A stretch of 64,000 nucleotides of DNA, taken from Gentiana macrophylla. Taxonomy: Eukaryota; Streptophyta; Magnoliopsida; Gentianales; Gentianaceae. The notes beneath the pieces are model-generated. The model worked only from the letters and a program-made list of their open reading frames with translations, did not search any database and had not been told where the DNA came from. The number at the start of each line of letters is the position of its first letter. Positions within the stretch are counted from its first letter, which is position 1. Below are positions 1-13,300 of the stretch, in pieces. The stretch is taken from contig JAOBSW010000734.1 of assembly GCA_026214975.1 (NCBI GenBank), forward strand, positions 1 to 64,000, in the 5' to 3' direction. The position numbers and the translations under genes were made by a program.

Positions 1-3000
1 AAACGGAGGCCGTAATGGCCTTGTACAAGGAATCAAAATCACACGCTAAGTACTCTATGGGTACGAAAAAAAGTACTAAAAAAATGTTTGTAATTTCTTT
101 GAAGTATCGATGTGATATCGACTTAACGATAAATAAGGCACGCCGGCGCAAACGGCAAGAAAAACGGAGGCCAGAATGGCCTTGTACAAGGAATCAAATA
201 TCACACAGTTAAGTAGTCTATGGGTACGAAAAAAAGTAATAAAAAAAACGTTTGTAATTTTTTGAAGTATCGATGTGATATCGATTTAACGATAAATAAG
301 GCACGCCGGCGCAAACGGCAAGCAAAACGGAGGCCAGAATGGCCTTGTACAAGGAATCAAATATCACACAGTTAGGTACTCTATGGGTACGAAAAAAAGT
401 ATGAAAAAAACGTTTGCAATTCTCTTTGAATTACTGATGTGATATCGACCAGAACGATAAATAAGGCACGCCGCACAAACGGCAAGAAAACGGAGGCCGT
501 AATGGCCTTGTACAAGGAATCAAAAATCACACGCTTAAGTACTTATGGGTACGAAAAAGTACTAAAAATGTTTGTAATTTTTTGAAGTATCGATGTGATA
601 TCGACTTTAACGATAAATAAGGCACGCCGCGCAAAACGGCAAGAAAACGGAGGCCGTAATGGCCTTGTACAAGGAATCAAATATCACACGCTTAGTAGTT
701 CTATGGGTACGAAAAAGTACGAAATAAAACGTTTGTAATTTTCTTTGAAGTACTGATGTGATATCGACCAGAACGATAAATAAGGCACGCCGGCGCAAAC
801 GGCAAGCAAAACGGAGGCCAGAATGGCCTTGTACAAGGAATCAAATATCACACAGTTAAGTACTCTATGGGTACGAAAAAGTAGGAAAAAAACGTTTGCA
901 ATTCTCTTTGAATTACTGATGTGATATCGACCAGAACGATAAATAAGGCACGCCGGCACAAACGGCAAGCAAAACGGAGGCCATAATGGCCTTGTACAAG
1001 GAATCAAAAATCACACGCGCTAGTACTTATGGGTACGAAAAAAGTACAAAAAAAAATGTTTGTAATTCTCTTTGAAGTACTGATGTGATATCGACCATAA
1101 CGATAAATAAGGCACGCCGGCGCAAACGGCAAGAAAACGGAGGCCAGAATGGCCTTGTACAAGGAATCAAATATCACACAGTTAGTAGTCTATGGGTATA
1201 AAAAAAGTACGAAAAAAACGTTTGTAATTCTCTTTGAAGTACTGATGTGATATCGACCAGAACGATAAATAAGGCACGCCGCAAACGGCAAGCAAAACGG
1301 AGGCCAGAATGGCCTTGTACAAGGAATCAAATATCACACGCTAGTACTTATGGGTACAAAAAAAAGTAATAAAAAAAACGTTTGTAATTTTTTGAATTAT
1401 CGATGTGATATCGACTTAACGATAAATAAGGCACGCCGCACAAACGGGCAAGCAAAACGGAGGCCGTAATGGCCTTGTACAAGGAATCAAAATCACACGC
1501 TAGTACTTTATGGGTAATAAAAAAAGTAATAAAAAAATGTTTGTAATTTTCTTTGAAGTATCGATGTGATATCGACTTAACGATAAATAAGGCACGCCGC
1601 GCAAACGGAAAGAAAACGGAGGCCGTAATGGCCTTGTACAAGGAATCAAAATCACACGCTAGTACTTATGGGTACGAAAAAAGTACGTAAAAAAAATGTT
1701 TGTAATTCTCTTTGAAGTATTGATGTGATATCGACCAGAACGATAAATAAGGCACGCCGGCGCAAACGGCAAGAAAAAACGGAGGCCATAATGGCCTTGT
1801 ACAAGGAATCAAATATCACACGCTAGTAGTCTATGGGTACGAAAAAAGTAAAAAAACGTTTGTAATTCTTTGAAGTATCGATGTGATATCGACTTTAACG
1901 ATAAATAAGGCACGCCGCGCAAACGGCAAGCAAAACGGAGGCCAGAATGGCCTTGTACAAGGAATCAAATATCACACAGTTAAGTACTCTATGGGTACGA
2001 AAAAAGTATGAAAAAAACGTTTGCAATTCTCTTTGAATTACTGATGTGATATCGACCAGAACGATAAATAAGGCACGCCAGCACAAACGGAAAGCAAAAC
2101 GGAGGCCAGAATGGCCTTGTACAAGGAATCAAAAATCACACAGTTAAGTACTCTATGGGTACGAAAAAGTACGAAAAAAATGTTTGTAATTCTCTTTGAA
2201 GTACTGATGTGATATCGACCAGAACGATAAATAAGGCACGCCGGCGCAAACGGCAAAAAAAACGGAGGCCAGAATGGCCTTGTACAAGGAATCAAATATC
2301 ACACAGTTAGGTAGTCTATGGGTACGAAAAAAGTACGAAAAAAACGTTTGTAATTCTCTTTGAAGTACTGATGTGATATCGACCAGAACGATAAATAAGG
2401 CACGCCGGCGCAAACGGCAAGCAAAACGGAGGCCATAATGGCCTTGTACAAGGAATCAAATATCACACAGTTAAGTACTCTATGGGTACGAAAAAAAGTA
2501 TGAAAAAAAACGTTTGCAATTCTCTTTGAATTACTGATGTGATATCGACCAGAACGATAAATAAGGCACGCCGGCACAAACGGAAAGCAAAACGGAGGCC
2601 AGAATGGCCTTGTACAAGGAATCAAAAATCACACAGTTAAGTACTCTATGGGTACGAAAAAAGTACGAAAAAAAATGTTTGTAATTCTTTTTGAAGTACT
2701 GATGTGATATCGACCAGAACGATAAATAAGGCACGCCGGCGCAAACGGCAAGAAAAACGGAGGCCAGAATGGCCTTGTACAAGGAATCAAATATCACACC
2801 GTTTGTAATTCTCTTTGAAGTACTGATGTGATATCGACCAGAACGATAAATAAGGCACGCCGGCGCAAACGGCAAGCAAAACGGAGGCCAGAATGGCCTT
2901 GTACAAGGAATCAAATATCACACAGTTAAGTACTCTATGGGTAATAAAAAAAGTACGAAAAAACGTTTGTAATTCTCTTTGAATTACTGATGTGATATCG

Positions 3001-6000
3001 ACCAGAACGATAAATAAGGCACGCCGGCACAAACGGAAAGCAAAACGGAGGCGTAATGGCCTTGTACAAGGAATCAAAATCACACGCTAAGTACTCTATG
3101 GGCTATGGGAAAAAGTATTTAAAAAAATGTTTGTAATTCTCTTTGAAGTACTGATGTGATATCGACCAGAACGATAAATAAGGCACGCCGGCGCAAACGG
3201 CAAGAAAAACGGAGGCCATAATGGCCTTGTACAAGGAATCAAATATCACACAGTTAGGTAGTCTATGGGTACAAAAAAAAAGTACGAAAAAAAACGTTTG
3301 TAATTCTCTTTGAAGTACTGATGTGATATCGACCAGAACGATAAATAAGGCACGCCGGCGCAAACAAAAGCAAAACGGAGGCCGTAATGGCCTTGTACAA
3401 GGAATCAAATATCACACGCTAAGTACTCTATGGGTAATAAAAAAAGTAAAAAAAACGTTTGTAATCTCTTTGAATTATCGATGTGATATCGACTTAACGA
3501 TAAATAAGGCACGCCGGCCAAAACGGAAAGCAAAACGGAGGCCGGAATGGCCTTGTACAAGGAATCAAAAATCACACGCTAAGTACTCTATGGGTATAAA
3601 AAAAGTATAAAAAAAATGTTTGTAATTTTCTTTGAAGTAATCGATGTGATATCGACTTTAACGATAAATAAGGCACGCCGCGCAAACGGCAAGAAAACGG
3701 AGGCCGTAATGGCCTTGTACAAGGAATCAAATATCACACGCTAGTAGTCTATGGGTAAAAAAAAGTACGTAAAAAAACGTTTGTAATTTCTTTGAAGTAT
3801 CGATGTGATATCGACTCAAAATAACGATAAATAAGGCACGCGCGCGCAAACGGCAAGCAAAACGGAGGCCAGAATGGCCTTGTACAAGGAATCAAATATC
3901 ACACGTTTAGTACTCTATGGGTACAAAAAAAAGTACTAAAAAAAACGTTTGCAATTCTCTTTGAATTACTGATGTGATATCGACCAGAACGATAAATAAG
4001 GCACGCCGCACAAACGGCAAGAAAAAACGGAGGCCGTAATGGCCTTGTACAAGGAATCAAAAATCACACGCTAGTACTCTATGGGTACTAAAAAAGTACT
4101 AAAAAAATGTTTGTAATTCTCTTTGAAGTACCGATGTGATATCGACCAGAACGATAAATAAGGCACGCCGGCGCAAACGGCAAGAAAAACGGAGGCCATA
4201 ATGGCCTTGTACAAGGAATCAAATATCACACGCTAGTAGTCTATGGGTACGTAAAAAAGTAATAAAAAAACGTTTGTAATTTTTTGAAGAAGTATCGATG
4301 TGATATCGACTTAACGATAAATAAGGCACGCCGCGCAAACGGGCAAGCAAAACGGAGGCCGTAATGGCCTTGTACAAGGAATCAAATATCACACGCTTAG
4401 TACTCTATGGGTAATCAAAAAAGTATAAAAAACGTTTGTAATTTTCTTTGAATTATCGATGTGATATCGACTTTACGACGATAAATAAGGCACGCCGCAC
4501 AAACGGCAAGCAAAACGGAGGCCGTAATGGCCTTGTACAAGGAATCAAAAATCACACGCTAGTAGTACTCTATGGGTACGAAAAAGTAAGTAAAAAAAAT
4601 GTTTGTAATTTTTTTGAAGTATCGATGTGATATCGACTTAACGATAAATAAGGCACGCCGCAAACGGAAAAAAACGGAGGCCGTAATGGCCTTGTACAAG
4701 GAATCAAATATCACACGCTAGTAGTCTATGGGTACGTAAAAAGTATAAAAAAACGTTTGTAATTTTCTTTGAAGTATCGATGATGATATCGACTTAACGA
4801 TAAATAAGGCACGCCGCGCAAACGGCAAGCAAAACGGAGGCCGTAATGGCCTTGTACAAGGAATCAAATATCACACGCTAGTACTCTATGGGTACGAAAA
4901 AGTAGTAAAAAAACGTTTGTAATTTTCTTTGAAGTATCGATGTGATATCGACTTAACGATAAATAAGGCACGCGCGCAAACGGAAAGCAAAACGGAGGCC
5001 GTAATGGCCTTGTACAAGGAATCAAAAATCACACGCGCTAGTACTTTATGGGTACGTAAAAAAGTACGAAAAAAAATGTTTGTAATTCTCTTTGAAGTAC
5101 AGATGTGATATCGACCATAACGATAAATAAGGCACGCCGGCGCAAACGGCAAGAAAAACGGAGGCCAGAATGGCCTTGTACAAGGAATCAAATATCACAC
5201 GCTAGTAGTTCTATGGGTAATAAAAAAGTACTAAAAAAACGTTTGTAATTTTCTTTGAAGTATCGATGTGATATCGACTTAACGATAAATAAGGCACGCC
5301 GCAAACGCAAAAAAACGGAGGCCGTAATGGCCTTGTACAAGGAATCAAAATCATCACACGCTAGTAGTACTTCATGGTAATAAAAAAGTAAAAAAACGTT
5401 TGTAATTTTCTTTGAATTATCGATGTGATATCGAATTTAACGATAAATAAGGCACGCCGCGCAAACGGCAAGCAAAACGGAGGCCGTAATGGCCTTGTAC
5501 AAGGAATCAAAAATCACACGCTAGTAGTACTTATGGGTACGAAAAAGTATAAAAAAATGTTTGTAATTTCTTTGAAGTTATCGATGTGATATCGACTTTA
5601 ACGATAAATAAGGCACGCCGCGCAAACGGAAAGAAAACGGAGGCCGTAATGGCCTTGTACAAGGAATCAAAATCACACGCTAGTACTTATGGGTAAAAAA
5701 AAAGTAAGAAAAAAATGTTTGTAATTTTTTGAAGTATCGATGTGATATCGACTTTAACGATAAATAAGGCACGCCGCGCAAACGGCAAGAAAACGGAGGC
5801 CGTAATGGCCTTGTACAAGGAATCAAATATCACACGCTAGTAGTCTATGGGTAAAAAAAAGTACGTAAAAAAAACGCTTGTAATTTTCTTTGAAGTAATC
5901 GATGTGATATCGACTTTAACGATAAATAAGGCACGCCGGCGCAAACGGCAAGCAAAACGGAGGCCAGAATGGCCTTGTACAAGGAATCAAATATCACACA

Positions 6001-9000
6001 GTTAAGTACTCTATGGGTAAGAAAAAAGTATGAAAAAAACGTTTGCAATTCTCTTTGAATTACTGATGTGATATCGACCAGAACGATAAATAAGGCACGC
6101 CGGCACAAACGGCAAGCAAAACGGAGGCCAGAATGGCCTTGTACAAGGAATCAAAAATCACACGCTTAGTACTCTATGGGTACAAAAAAAAGTACGTAAA
6201 AAAATGTTTGTAATTTTCTTTGTGATATCGACGTGATATCGACTTAACGATAAATAAGGCACGCCGCGCAAACGGCAAGAAAAACGGAGGCCAGAATGGC
6301 CTTGTACAAGGAATCAAATATCACACGCTAGTAGTCTATGGGTACTAAAAAAAAGTAAGGTAAAAAACGTTTGTAATTTTCTTTGAAGTAATCGATGTGA
6401 TATCGACTTTAACGATAAATAAGGCACGCCGCGCAAACGGGTAAGCAAAACGGAGGCCGTAATGGCCTTGTACAAGGAATCAAAATCACACGCTTAAGTA
6501 CTCTATGGGTAATAAAAAAGTACTAAAAAAACGTTTGTAATTTTCTTTGAATTATCGATGTGATATCGACTTAACGATAAATAAGGCACGCCGCACAAAC
6601 GGAAAAGCAAAACGGAGGCCGTAATGGCCTTGTACAAGGAATCAAAATCACACGCTAAGTACTTATGGGTACGAAAAAGTACTAAAAAAATGTTTGTAAT
6701 TTTCTTTTGAAGTATCGATGTGATATCGACTTAACGATAAATAAGGCACGCCGCGCAAACGGCAAGAAAACGGAGGCCGTAATGGCCTTGTACAAGGAAT
6801 CAAATATCACACGCTAGTAGTCTATGGGTACGTAAAAAGTAGTCGCACAAATAAAAAAAACGTTTGTAATTTTCTTTGAAGTATCGATGTGATATCGACG
6901 TAACGATAAATAAGGCACGCCGCGCAAACGGCAAGCAAAACGGAGGCCGTAATGGCCTTGTACAAGGAATCAAATATCACACGCTTAAGTACTCTATGGG
7001 TGAAAAAAAGTAGTAAAAAACGCGTTTGTAATTTTCTTTGAATTATCGATGTGATATCGACTTAACGATAAATAAGGCACGCCGCACAAACGCAAGCAAA
7101 AAGCAAAACGGAGGCCGTAATGGCCTTGTACAAGGAATCAAAAATCACACGCTTAAGTACTCTATGGGTATAAAAAAAGTAAAAAAAATGTTTGTAATTT
7201 TCTTTGAAGTATCGATGTGATATCGATTTAACGATAAATAAGGCACGCCGCGCAAACGGAAGAAAAACGGAGGCGTAATGGCCTTGTACAAGGAATCAAA
7301 TATCACACAGTTAGGTAGTCTATGGGTACGAAAAAAAGTACGAAATAAAACGTTTGTAATTCTCTTTGAAGTACTGATGTGATATCGACCAGAACGATAA
7401 ATAAGGCACGCCGGCGCAAACGGCAAGCAAAACGGAGGCCATAATGGCCTTGTACAAGGAATCAAATATCACACAGTTAAGTACTCTATGGGTACGAAAA
7501 AAGTAAAAAAAACGTTTGCAATTCTCTTTGAATTACTGATGTGATATCGACCAGAACGATAAATAAGGCACGCCGGCACAAACGGCAAGCAAAACGGAGG
7601 CCAGAATGGCCTTGTACAAGGAATCAAAAATCACACAGTTAAGTACTCTATGGGTACGAAAAAAAGTACGAAAAAAAAATGTTTGTAATTCTCTTTGAAG
7701 TACTGATGTGATATCGACCAGAACGATAAATAAGGCACGCCGGCGCAAACGGAAAGAAAAACGGAGGCCAGAATGGCCTTGTACAAGGAATCAAAATCAC
7801 ACAACGCTAGTACTCTATGGGTACAATGGTATAAAAAAGTATAAAAAAATGTTTGTAATTTTCTTTGAAGTATCGATGTGATATCGACTTTAACGATAAA
7901 TAAGGCACGCCGCGCAAACGGGCAAGAAAACGGAGGCCGTAATGGCCTTGTACAAGGAATCAAATATCACACGCTAGTAGTCTATGGGTACGTAAAAAAG
8001 TACGAAAAAAACGTTTGTAATTCTCTTTGAAGTACTGATGTGATATCGACCAGAACGATAAATAAGGCACGCCGGCGCAAACGGCAAGCAAAACGGAGGC
8101 CGTAATGGCCTTGTACAAGGAATCAAATATCACACGCTAAGTACTTTATGGGTAATAAAAAGTAGTAAAAAAACGTTTGTAATTTTCTTTGAATTATCGA
8201 TGTGATATCGACTTAACGATAAATAAGGCACGCCGCACAAACGGAAAGCAAAACGGAGGCCGTAATGGCCTTGTACAAGGAATCAAAAAATCACACGCTA
8301 TACTCTATGGGTAATAAAAAAGTACTAAAAAAATGTTTGTAATTTTTTTGAAGTATCGATGTGATATCGACTTTAACGATAAATAAGGCACGCCGCGCAA
8401 ACGGCAAGAAAAACGAGGCCGTAATGGCCTTGTACAAGGAATCAAATATCACACGCTAGTAGTCTATGGGTAAAAAAAGTATAAATAAAACGTTTGTAAT
8501 TTTCTTTGAAGTATCGATGTGATATCGACAGAACGATAAATAAGGCACGCCGGCGCAAACGGCAAGCAAAACGGAGGCCATAATGGCCTTGTACAAGGAA
8601 TCAAATATCACACAGTTAAGTACTCTATGGGTACGAAAAAAAGTATGAAAAAAAACGTTTGCAATTCTCTTTGAATTACTGATGTGATATCGACCAGAAC
8701 GATAAATAAGGCACGCCGCACAAACGGCAAGCAAAACGGAGGCCATAATGGCCTTGTACAAGGAATCAAAATCACACACGCTAAGTACTTTATGGGTAAT
8801 AAAAAAGTACGACTTAAAAAAATGTTTGTAATTTCTTTGAAGTATCGATGTGATATCGAATTTAACGATAAATAAGGCACGCCGTGCAAACGGAAAGAAA
8901 ACGGAGGCCGTAATGGCCTTGTACAAGGAATCAAAAATCACACGCTAGTACTTATGGGTACGTAAAAAAGTATAAAAAAAATGTTTGTAATTTTCTTTGA

Positions 9001-9855
9001 AGTATCGATGTGATATCGACTTAACGATAAATAAGGCACGCCGCGCAAACGGCAAAGAAAAACGGAGGCCGTAATGGCCTTGTACAAGGAATCAAATATC
9101 ACACGCTAGTAGTCTATGGGTAAAAAAAAAGTATAAAAAAACGTTTGTAATTTTCTTTGAAGTATCGATGTGATATCGACTTTAACGATAAATAAGGCAC
9201 GCCGCGCAAACGGCAAGCAAAACGGAGGCCGTAATGGCCTTGTACAAGGAATCAAATATCACACGCTAAGTACTCTATGGGTAATTAAAAAAGTAATAAA
9301 AAAACGTTTGTAATTTTCTTTGAATTATCGATGTGATATCGACTTAACGATAAATAAGGCACGCCGCACAAACGGAAAGCAAAACGGAGGCCGTAATGGC
9401 CTTGTACAAGGAATCAAAATCACACGCTATAGTACTCTATGGGTACGTAAAAAAGTACGTAAAAAAAATGTTTGTAATTTTCTTTGAAGTAATCGATGTG
9501 ATATCGACTTAACGATAAATAAGGCACGCCGCGCAAACGGCAAGAAAACGGAGGCCGTAATGGCCTTGTACAAGGAATCAAATATCACACGCTAGTAGTC
9601 TATGGGTAAAAAAAAGTACTAAAAAAACGTTTGTAATTTTCTTTGAAGTATCGATGTGATATCGACTTTAACGATAAATAAGGCACGCCGCGCAAACGGC
9701 AAGCAAAACGGAGGCCGTAATGGCCTTGTACAAGGAATCAAATATCACACGCTTAGTACTCTATGGGTACGTAAAAAGTATAAAAAAAACGTTTGTAATT
9801 TTCTTTGAATTATCGATGTGATATCGACTTTAACGATAAATAAGGCACGCCGCAC
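1..9855 (+). repeat. Satellite array 1: ~160-bp monomers in a trimeric higher-order repeat
   Basis: About 61 head-to-tail monomers of 155-170 bp fill this stretch. Each has, in order, a GGCCnnAATGGCC block, the perfect 12-bp palindrome CCTTGTACAAGG, GAATCAAA..TCACAC, CTATGGGTA, two A-tracts separated by GTA(C), TTTGTAATT, GATGTGATATCGAC, and AACGATAAATAAGGCACG. Three monomer types recur in order. A has AAATCACAC, AATGTTTG and GAAGT. B has ATATCACAC, GTAGTCTATGGG, ACGTTTG and GAAGT. C has ATATCACAC, ACGTTTG, GAATTA and CACAAACGG. The A-B-C order holds over nearly the whole array (~485-bp period). Length differences lie mostly in the A-tract linker. The last C monomer stops a few bases short at the right junction. 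Size and organisation fit a centromeric satellite; that role is inferred. Confidence 0.97.
2757..2840 (+). repeat. Internally deleted type B monomer
   Basis: This monomer passes directly from ATATCACAC to CGTTTGTAATT. The CTATGGGTA block and both A-tracts (about 40 bp) are missing. It still occupies a B position between an A and a C monomer, so the deletion happened within an established trimer. Confidence 0.9.
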
Positions 9856-10253
9856 AATGTCCCACATTGCCTATTTGGGAGAAGTTCTCTTAGTTTTAGT
9901 TCTATATAAGCTTGTATATTTACCATGTATAAACCAAGCTATATTTGAGTGAAAATATTATATATTTTAAGTTTCAGTGATTGAAACAAACATAGTTAAA
10001 ACTTTTCCTCATGATCGGGTGATGGTTAACTCGAGAATATATCAAAGGTGTGAGCAACCTTTGTGCGACATTCTCAAACTTGAGAAACCCAAGTGCGATT
10101 CCGAGGGTGGATCTAAGCCTTGCTCCTATCTTATCTTCATTTTCGTCCTTATTATTTCTAATTCTAGTAAGTATCTTCGATTTTTCTTCTTGTTTCTTTT
10201 CAATAAAACGTGTTTATTAGCTTATAATTAGCAAGAACACTTAAATCTAGATC
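9856..10253 (+). mobile_element. LTR fragment, probably gypsy, separating satellite arms
   Basis: The satellite breaks off and is replaced by unique sequence. It contains TCCCACATTG, a TATA-like CTATATAAGC near 9902-9911 and TATATTTGAGTGAAA near 9938. The same landmarks appear in the same order in the N3 LTR (51206-51869), so this is most likely the promoter-proximal and downstream part of a related plus-strand LTR. No LTR start, primer site or coding sequence remains. The long AT-rich reading frame within it has no recognisable similarity and is not called as a gene. Confidence 0.55.
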
Positions 10254-10340
10254 ATTTATCGTTAAAGCCGATATCACGTCGGTACTTCAAAGAAAAATTC
10301 AAACTTTTTACGGTTTTTCTCGTTACTTTTTCATACCCAC
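10254..10340 (-). repeat. Inverted fragment of the ~160-bp satellite
   Basis: Read on the minus strand it gives the satellite landmarks CCCAC/GTGGGTAT, GAAAAAGTAACGAG, TTCTTTGAAGTAC, GACGTGATATCGGC and TTTAACGATAAAT, in monomer order. It is therefore about half a monomer in opposite orientation to both large arrays. It is diverged in the manner of array 2 rather than array 1. Confidence 0.9.
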
Positions 10341-13300
10341 TGATTACTATAGTTGCACATTTCAATGAAAATCTACCATACTTGCACATTTCCATGCAAA
10401 TACACGATACTTGCACATTTTAGGAGGCAATATCCATGATACTTGCAAATTTTCCTTGAAAATACACATACTTTTACATTTCGGAGAAGATCCTTCATAC
10501 TTGCACATTTACACCTAGCCTACTTGATGCTTTACATTCATATAGAAAATCCATGATACTTGGACATTTCCATACCTAGCTCTTGATGCTTAGACATTCT
10601 GAAAATCCACGATACTTGTGCATTTCCGTAGAAAATCCAACATACTTGCACATTTCCATAGAAAATATGTGATGTATGCACAATTCCATACAAAATACAA
10701 GTTACTTGCACACTTTACATGCAAAATACCACGATACTTTGCATTTCCCATAAAAAACACTATCTTGCACATTTCCATATAAAATGCACCATACTTGCAC
10801 ATTTACGAGAAAATGTTTATGATACTATTACTTTTACGCCAAAATACATGATATTTGCACATACAACATAAAATCCACAATACTTTCACATTTCAATGCA
10901 AAATACACGATACTTGCACATTTCCATGCAAATACACATACTTGCTCATTTTCATTGAAAATTCTTGATACATGCACATTCCACAAAATCCGATACTTGC
11001 ACATTTCAATAGAAAATCACCATACTTGCATATTTTGCATAGAAAAACAGGATACTTAACTTTTCCTTGCAAAATACACGATCGTGCACATTAAAGCTTT
11101 TATACAATCTACAATTATTGCATATTTCCACTAAAAACACACGATACTTGCACATTTCATACAAAATACATGTACTTTCAATAGAAAATCATTGATCTTT
11201 GCACATTTTCATACAAAATACTCAGATTACTTTAAAATTTCCATTGAAGATCTTTTTGATCTTTTGCATATTTCATCGCGCGAATCCATGAAACTTGCAT
11301 ATTCCACAGAGAAAATTCATGTTACTTGCACATTCGATGAATAATGCACCATACACGCACATTTCATAAAAGAATCCATGATGCATGGTTCCATTCCATG
11401 CCAAATACCACGATACTTGCATTTACCATATAAATCCATGATACTTGAACATTTCCATGCCAAATATATGATACTTGCATTTCCTCACAAAATACACTAT
11501 AATTTCACATTTCCATAGAAAATCCCTCATACGCATTTCCACGCATAAAATACACTATACATGCAAATTTGTAGAAAATCCACCATACTTGCACATTTCC
11601 GCAGAAAATCTATGATACTTGCATTTTTCCAAGCAAAATCCATGATACTTGTAACATTCCGTTCAAAAAACCACGATACTTTGCACATTTACACACGACA
11701 TCCATAATCACTAGCATATTTTCAGTACAAATTACACGTCTTTGCACATTTAATGAAGATCTAGATACTTGCACATGTTCACGCGAATCCACGATACTTG
11801 CGCATTGCACGGAAAATCTATGATATTTGCACATTTCATAGAAAATCCAACATACTTGCACATTTACTTACAGCGAATACATGATGCTTGCATGTTTCCA
11901 TCCAAAAATACGATACTTGCACATTTCCATGCAAAATACACGATACTTGCATATTTCCATAAAATACACTATACTTGCACATTCAGCCGAAAATCCACCA
12001 TAAGTGCACATTTCTGAAAATCCATGATCTTTGCGCGTTCATACAAAGTATCTCGATACTTGCACATTACCACATCAAATCCATGATACTTGCACATTTC
12101 ACATGCAAAATCGCGAAATACTTGCACATTTTCACGCAAAATACGTGCTTGCATGCATTTCCGTTGAAGATGCTTGATACTTTCATTTCCACACCAAATC
12201 CATGATACTTGCACATTCAACGATACTCGCACATTTCATAGAAAATCCATAATACTTGCACATTTCCATAAAAATCCTTGATGCTAGTGCGTATCAAAAG
12301 CAAATACACGATACTTGCACATTACCACATAAAATCCATGATACTTGCACATTTCACCCAAAATACACAATACTTGTACATTTCAATTCAAAATACACTA
12401 TACTTTCACATTTCCACGGAAATCCATGATACTTGCGCATTTTCATGCAAATTACCGCGACTTACACATTGCCAAAGAAGATCCTTGACACTTGATCATT
12501 TACGCTTGAATCCATGATACTTGCACATTCCACAAACAAATCCACGATATTTACATTTCAATAGAAAATCCAACATACTTGCACATTTGCAAAGAATCCA
12601 TGATGCTTGCGTTTCATGTAAAATTAAGCGATACTTGCACATTTGAAAGCCAAATACTTCATCTTGCACATTTCCATTGAAGATCCTTGATAACTTTCAC
12701 ATGTCGAAAAGCCAAATCCATAATCTGGGCACATTGGACAAACCACGATATTTCGTACATTTCCATATAAAATCTGTCAATAATTACACATTTCCATAGA
12801 AAATCCATGATGCTGCATGCTTTAATAGAAAAATACATGATGCTTGCACATTATCACATAAAATACATAATACTTGCACATTACAACATAAAATCTACAA
12901 TATTTGCACATTTCATACAAAATACATGGTACTCGCATATTTACATAGAAAATCTAAAATACTTTCACATTTCCATAGAAAATCCATGATGCTTGCACAC
13001 TTGATGCAAAATACACGATACTACGCACATTACCATATAAAATCCACTTTGCTTGCACATTTCCATAGAAAATCCATGATGCTTGCACACATCCGTGCAA
13101 AATACCGCGATAATTGCACATTACCACATAAAATCCACAATACTTGCACATTTCCATGCAAAAATACACCATACTTGCACAATTTCATAGTAATCTACCG
13201 TACTTGTACATTTCCATGCAAAATACATGATACTTGCGAGTTTCACGTAAAATCCATGATACTTGCTAATTTTCATGCAAAGTACACGTCTTCACACATT

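Noticed and set aside
607..9000. Many minus-strand reading frames of 60-160 codons in array 1 (for example 8456-8941).
   Set aside because: They translate the satellite monomer over and over and exist only where monomer lengths happen to keep phase; they have no domain and shift at every indel.
9977..10231. 84-codon reading frame beside array 1.
   Set aside because: It lies within an LTR-like fragment, shows no motif and has low-complexity hydrophobic translation.
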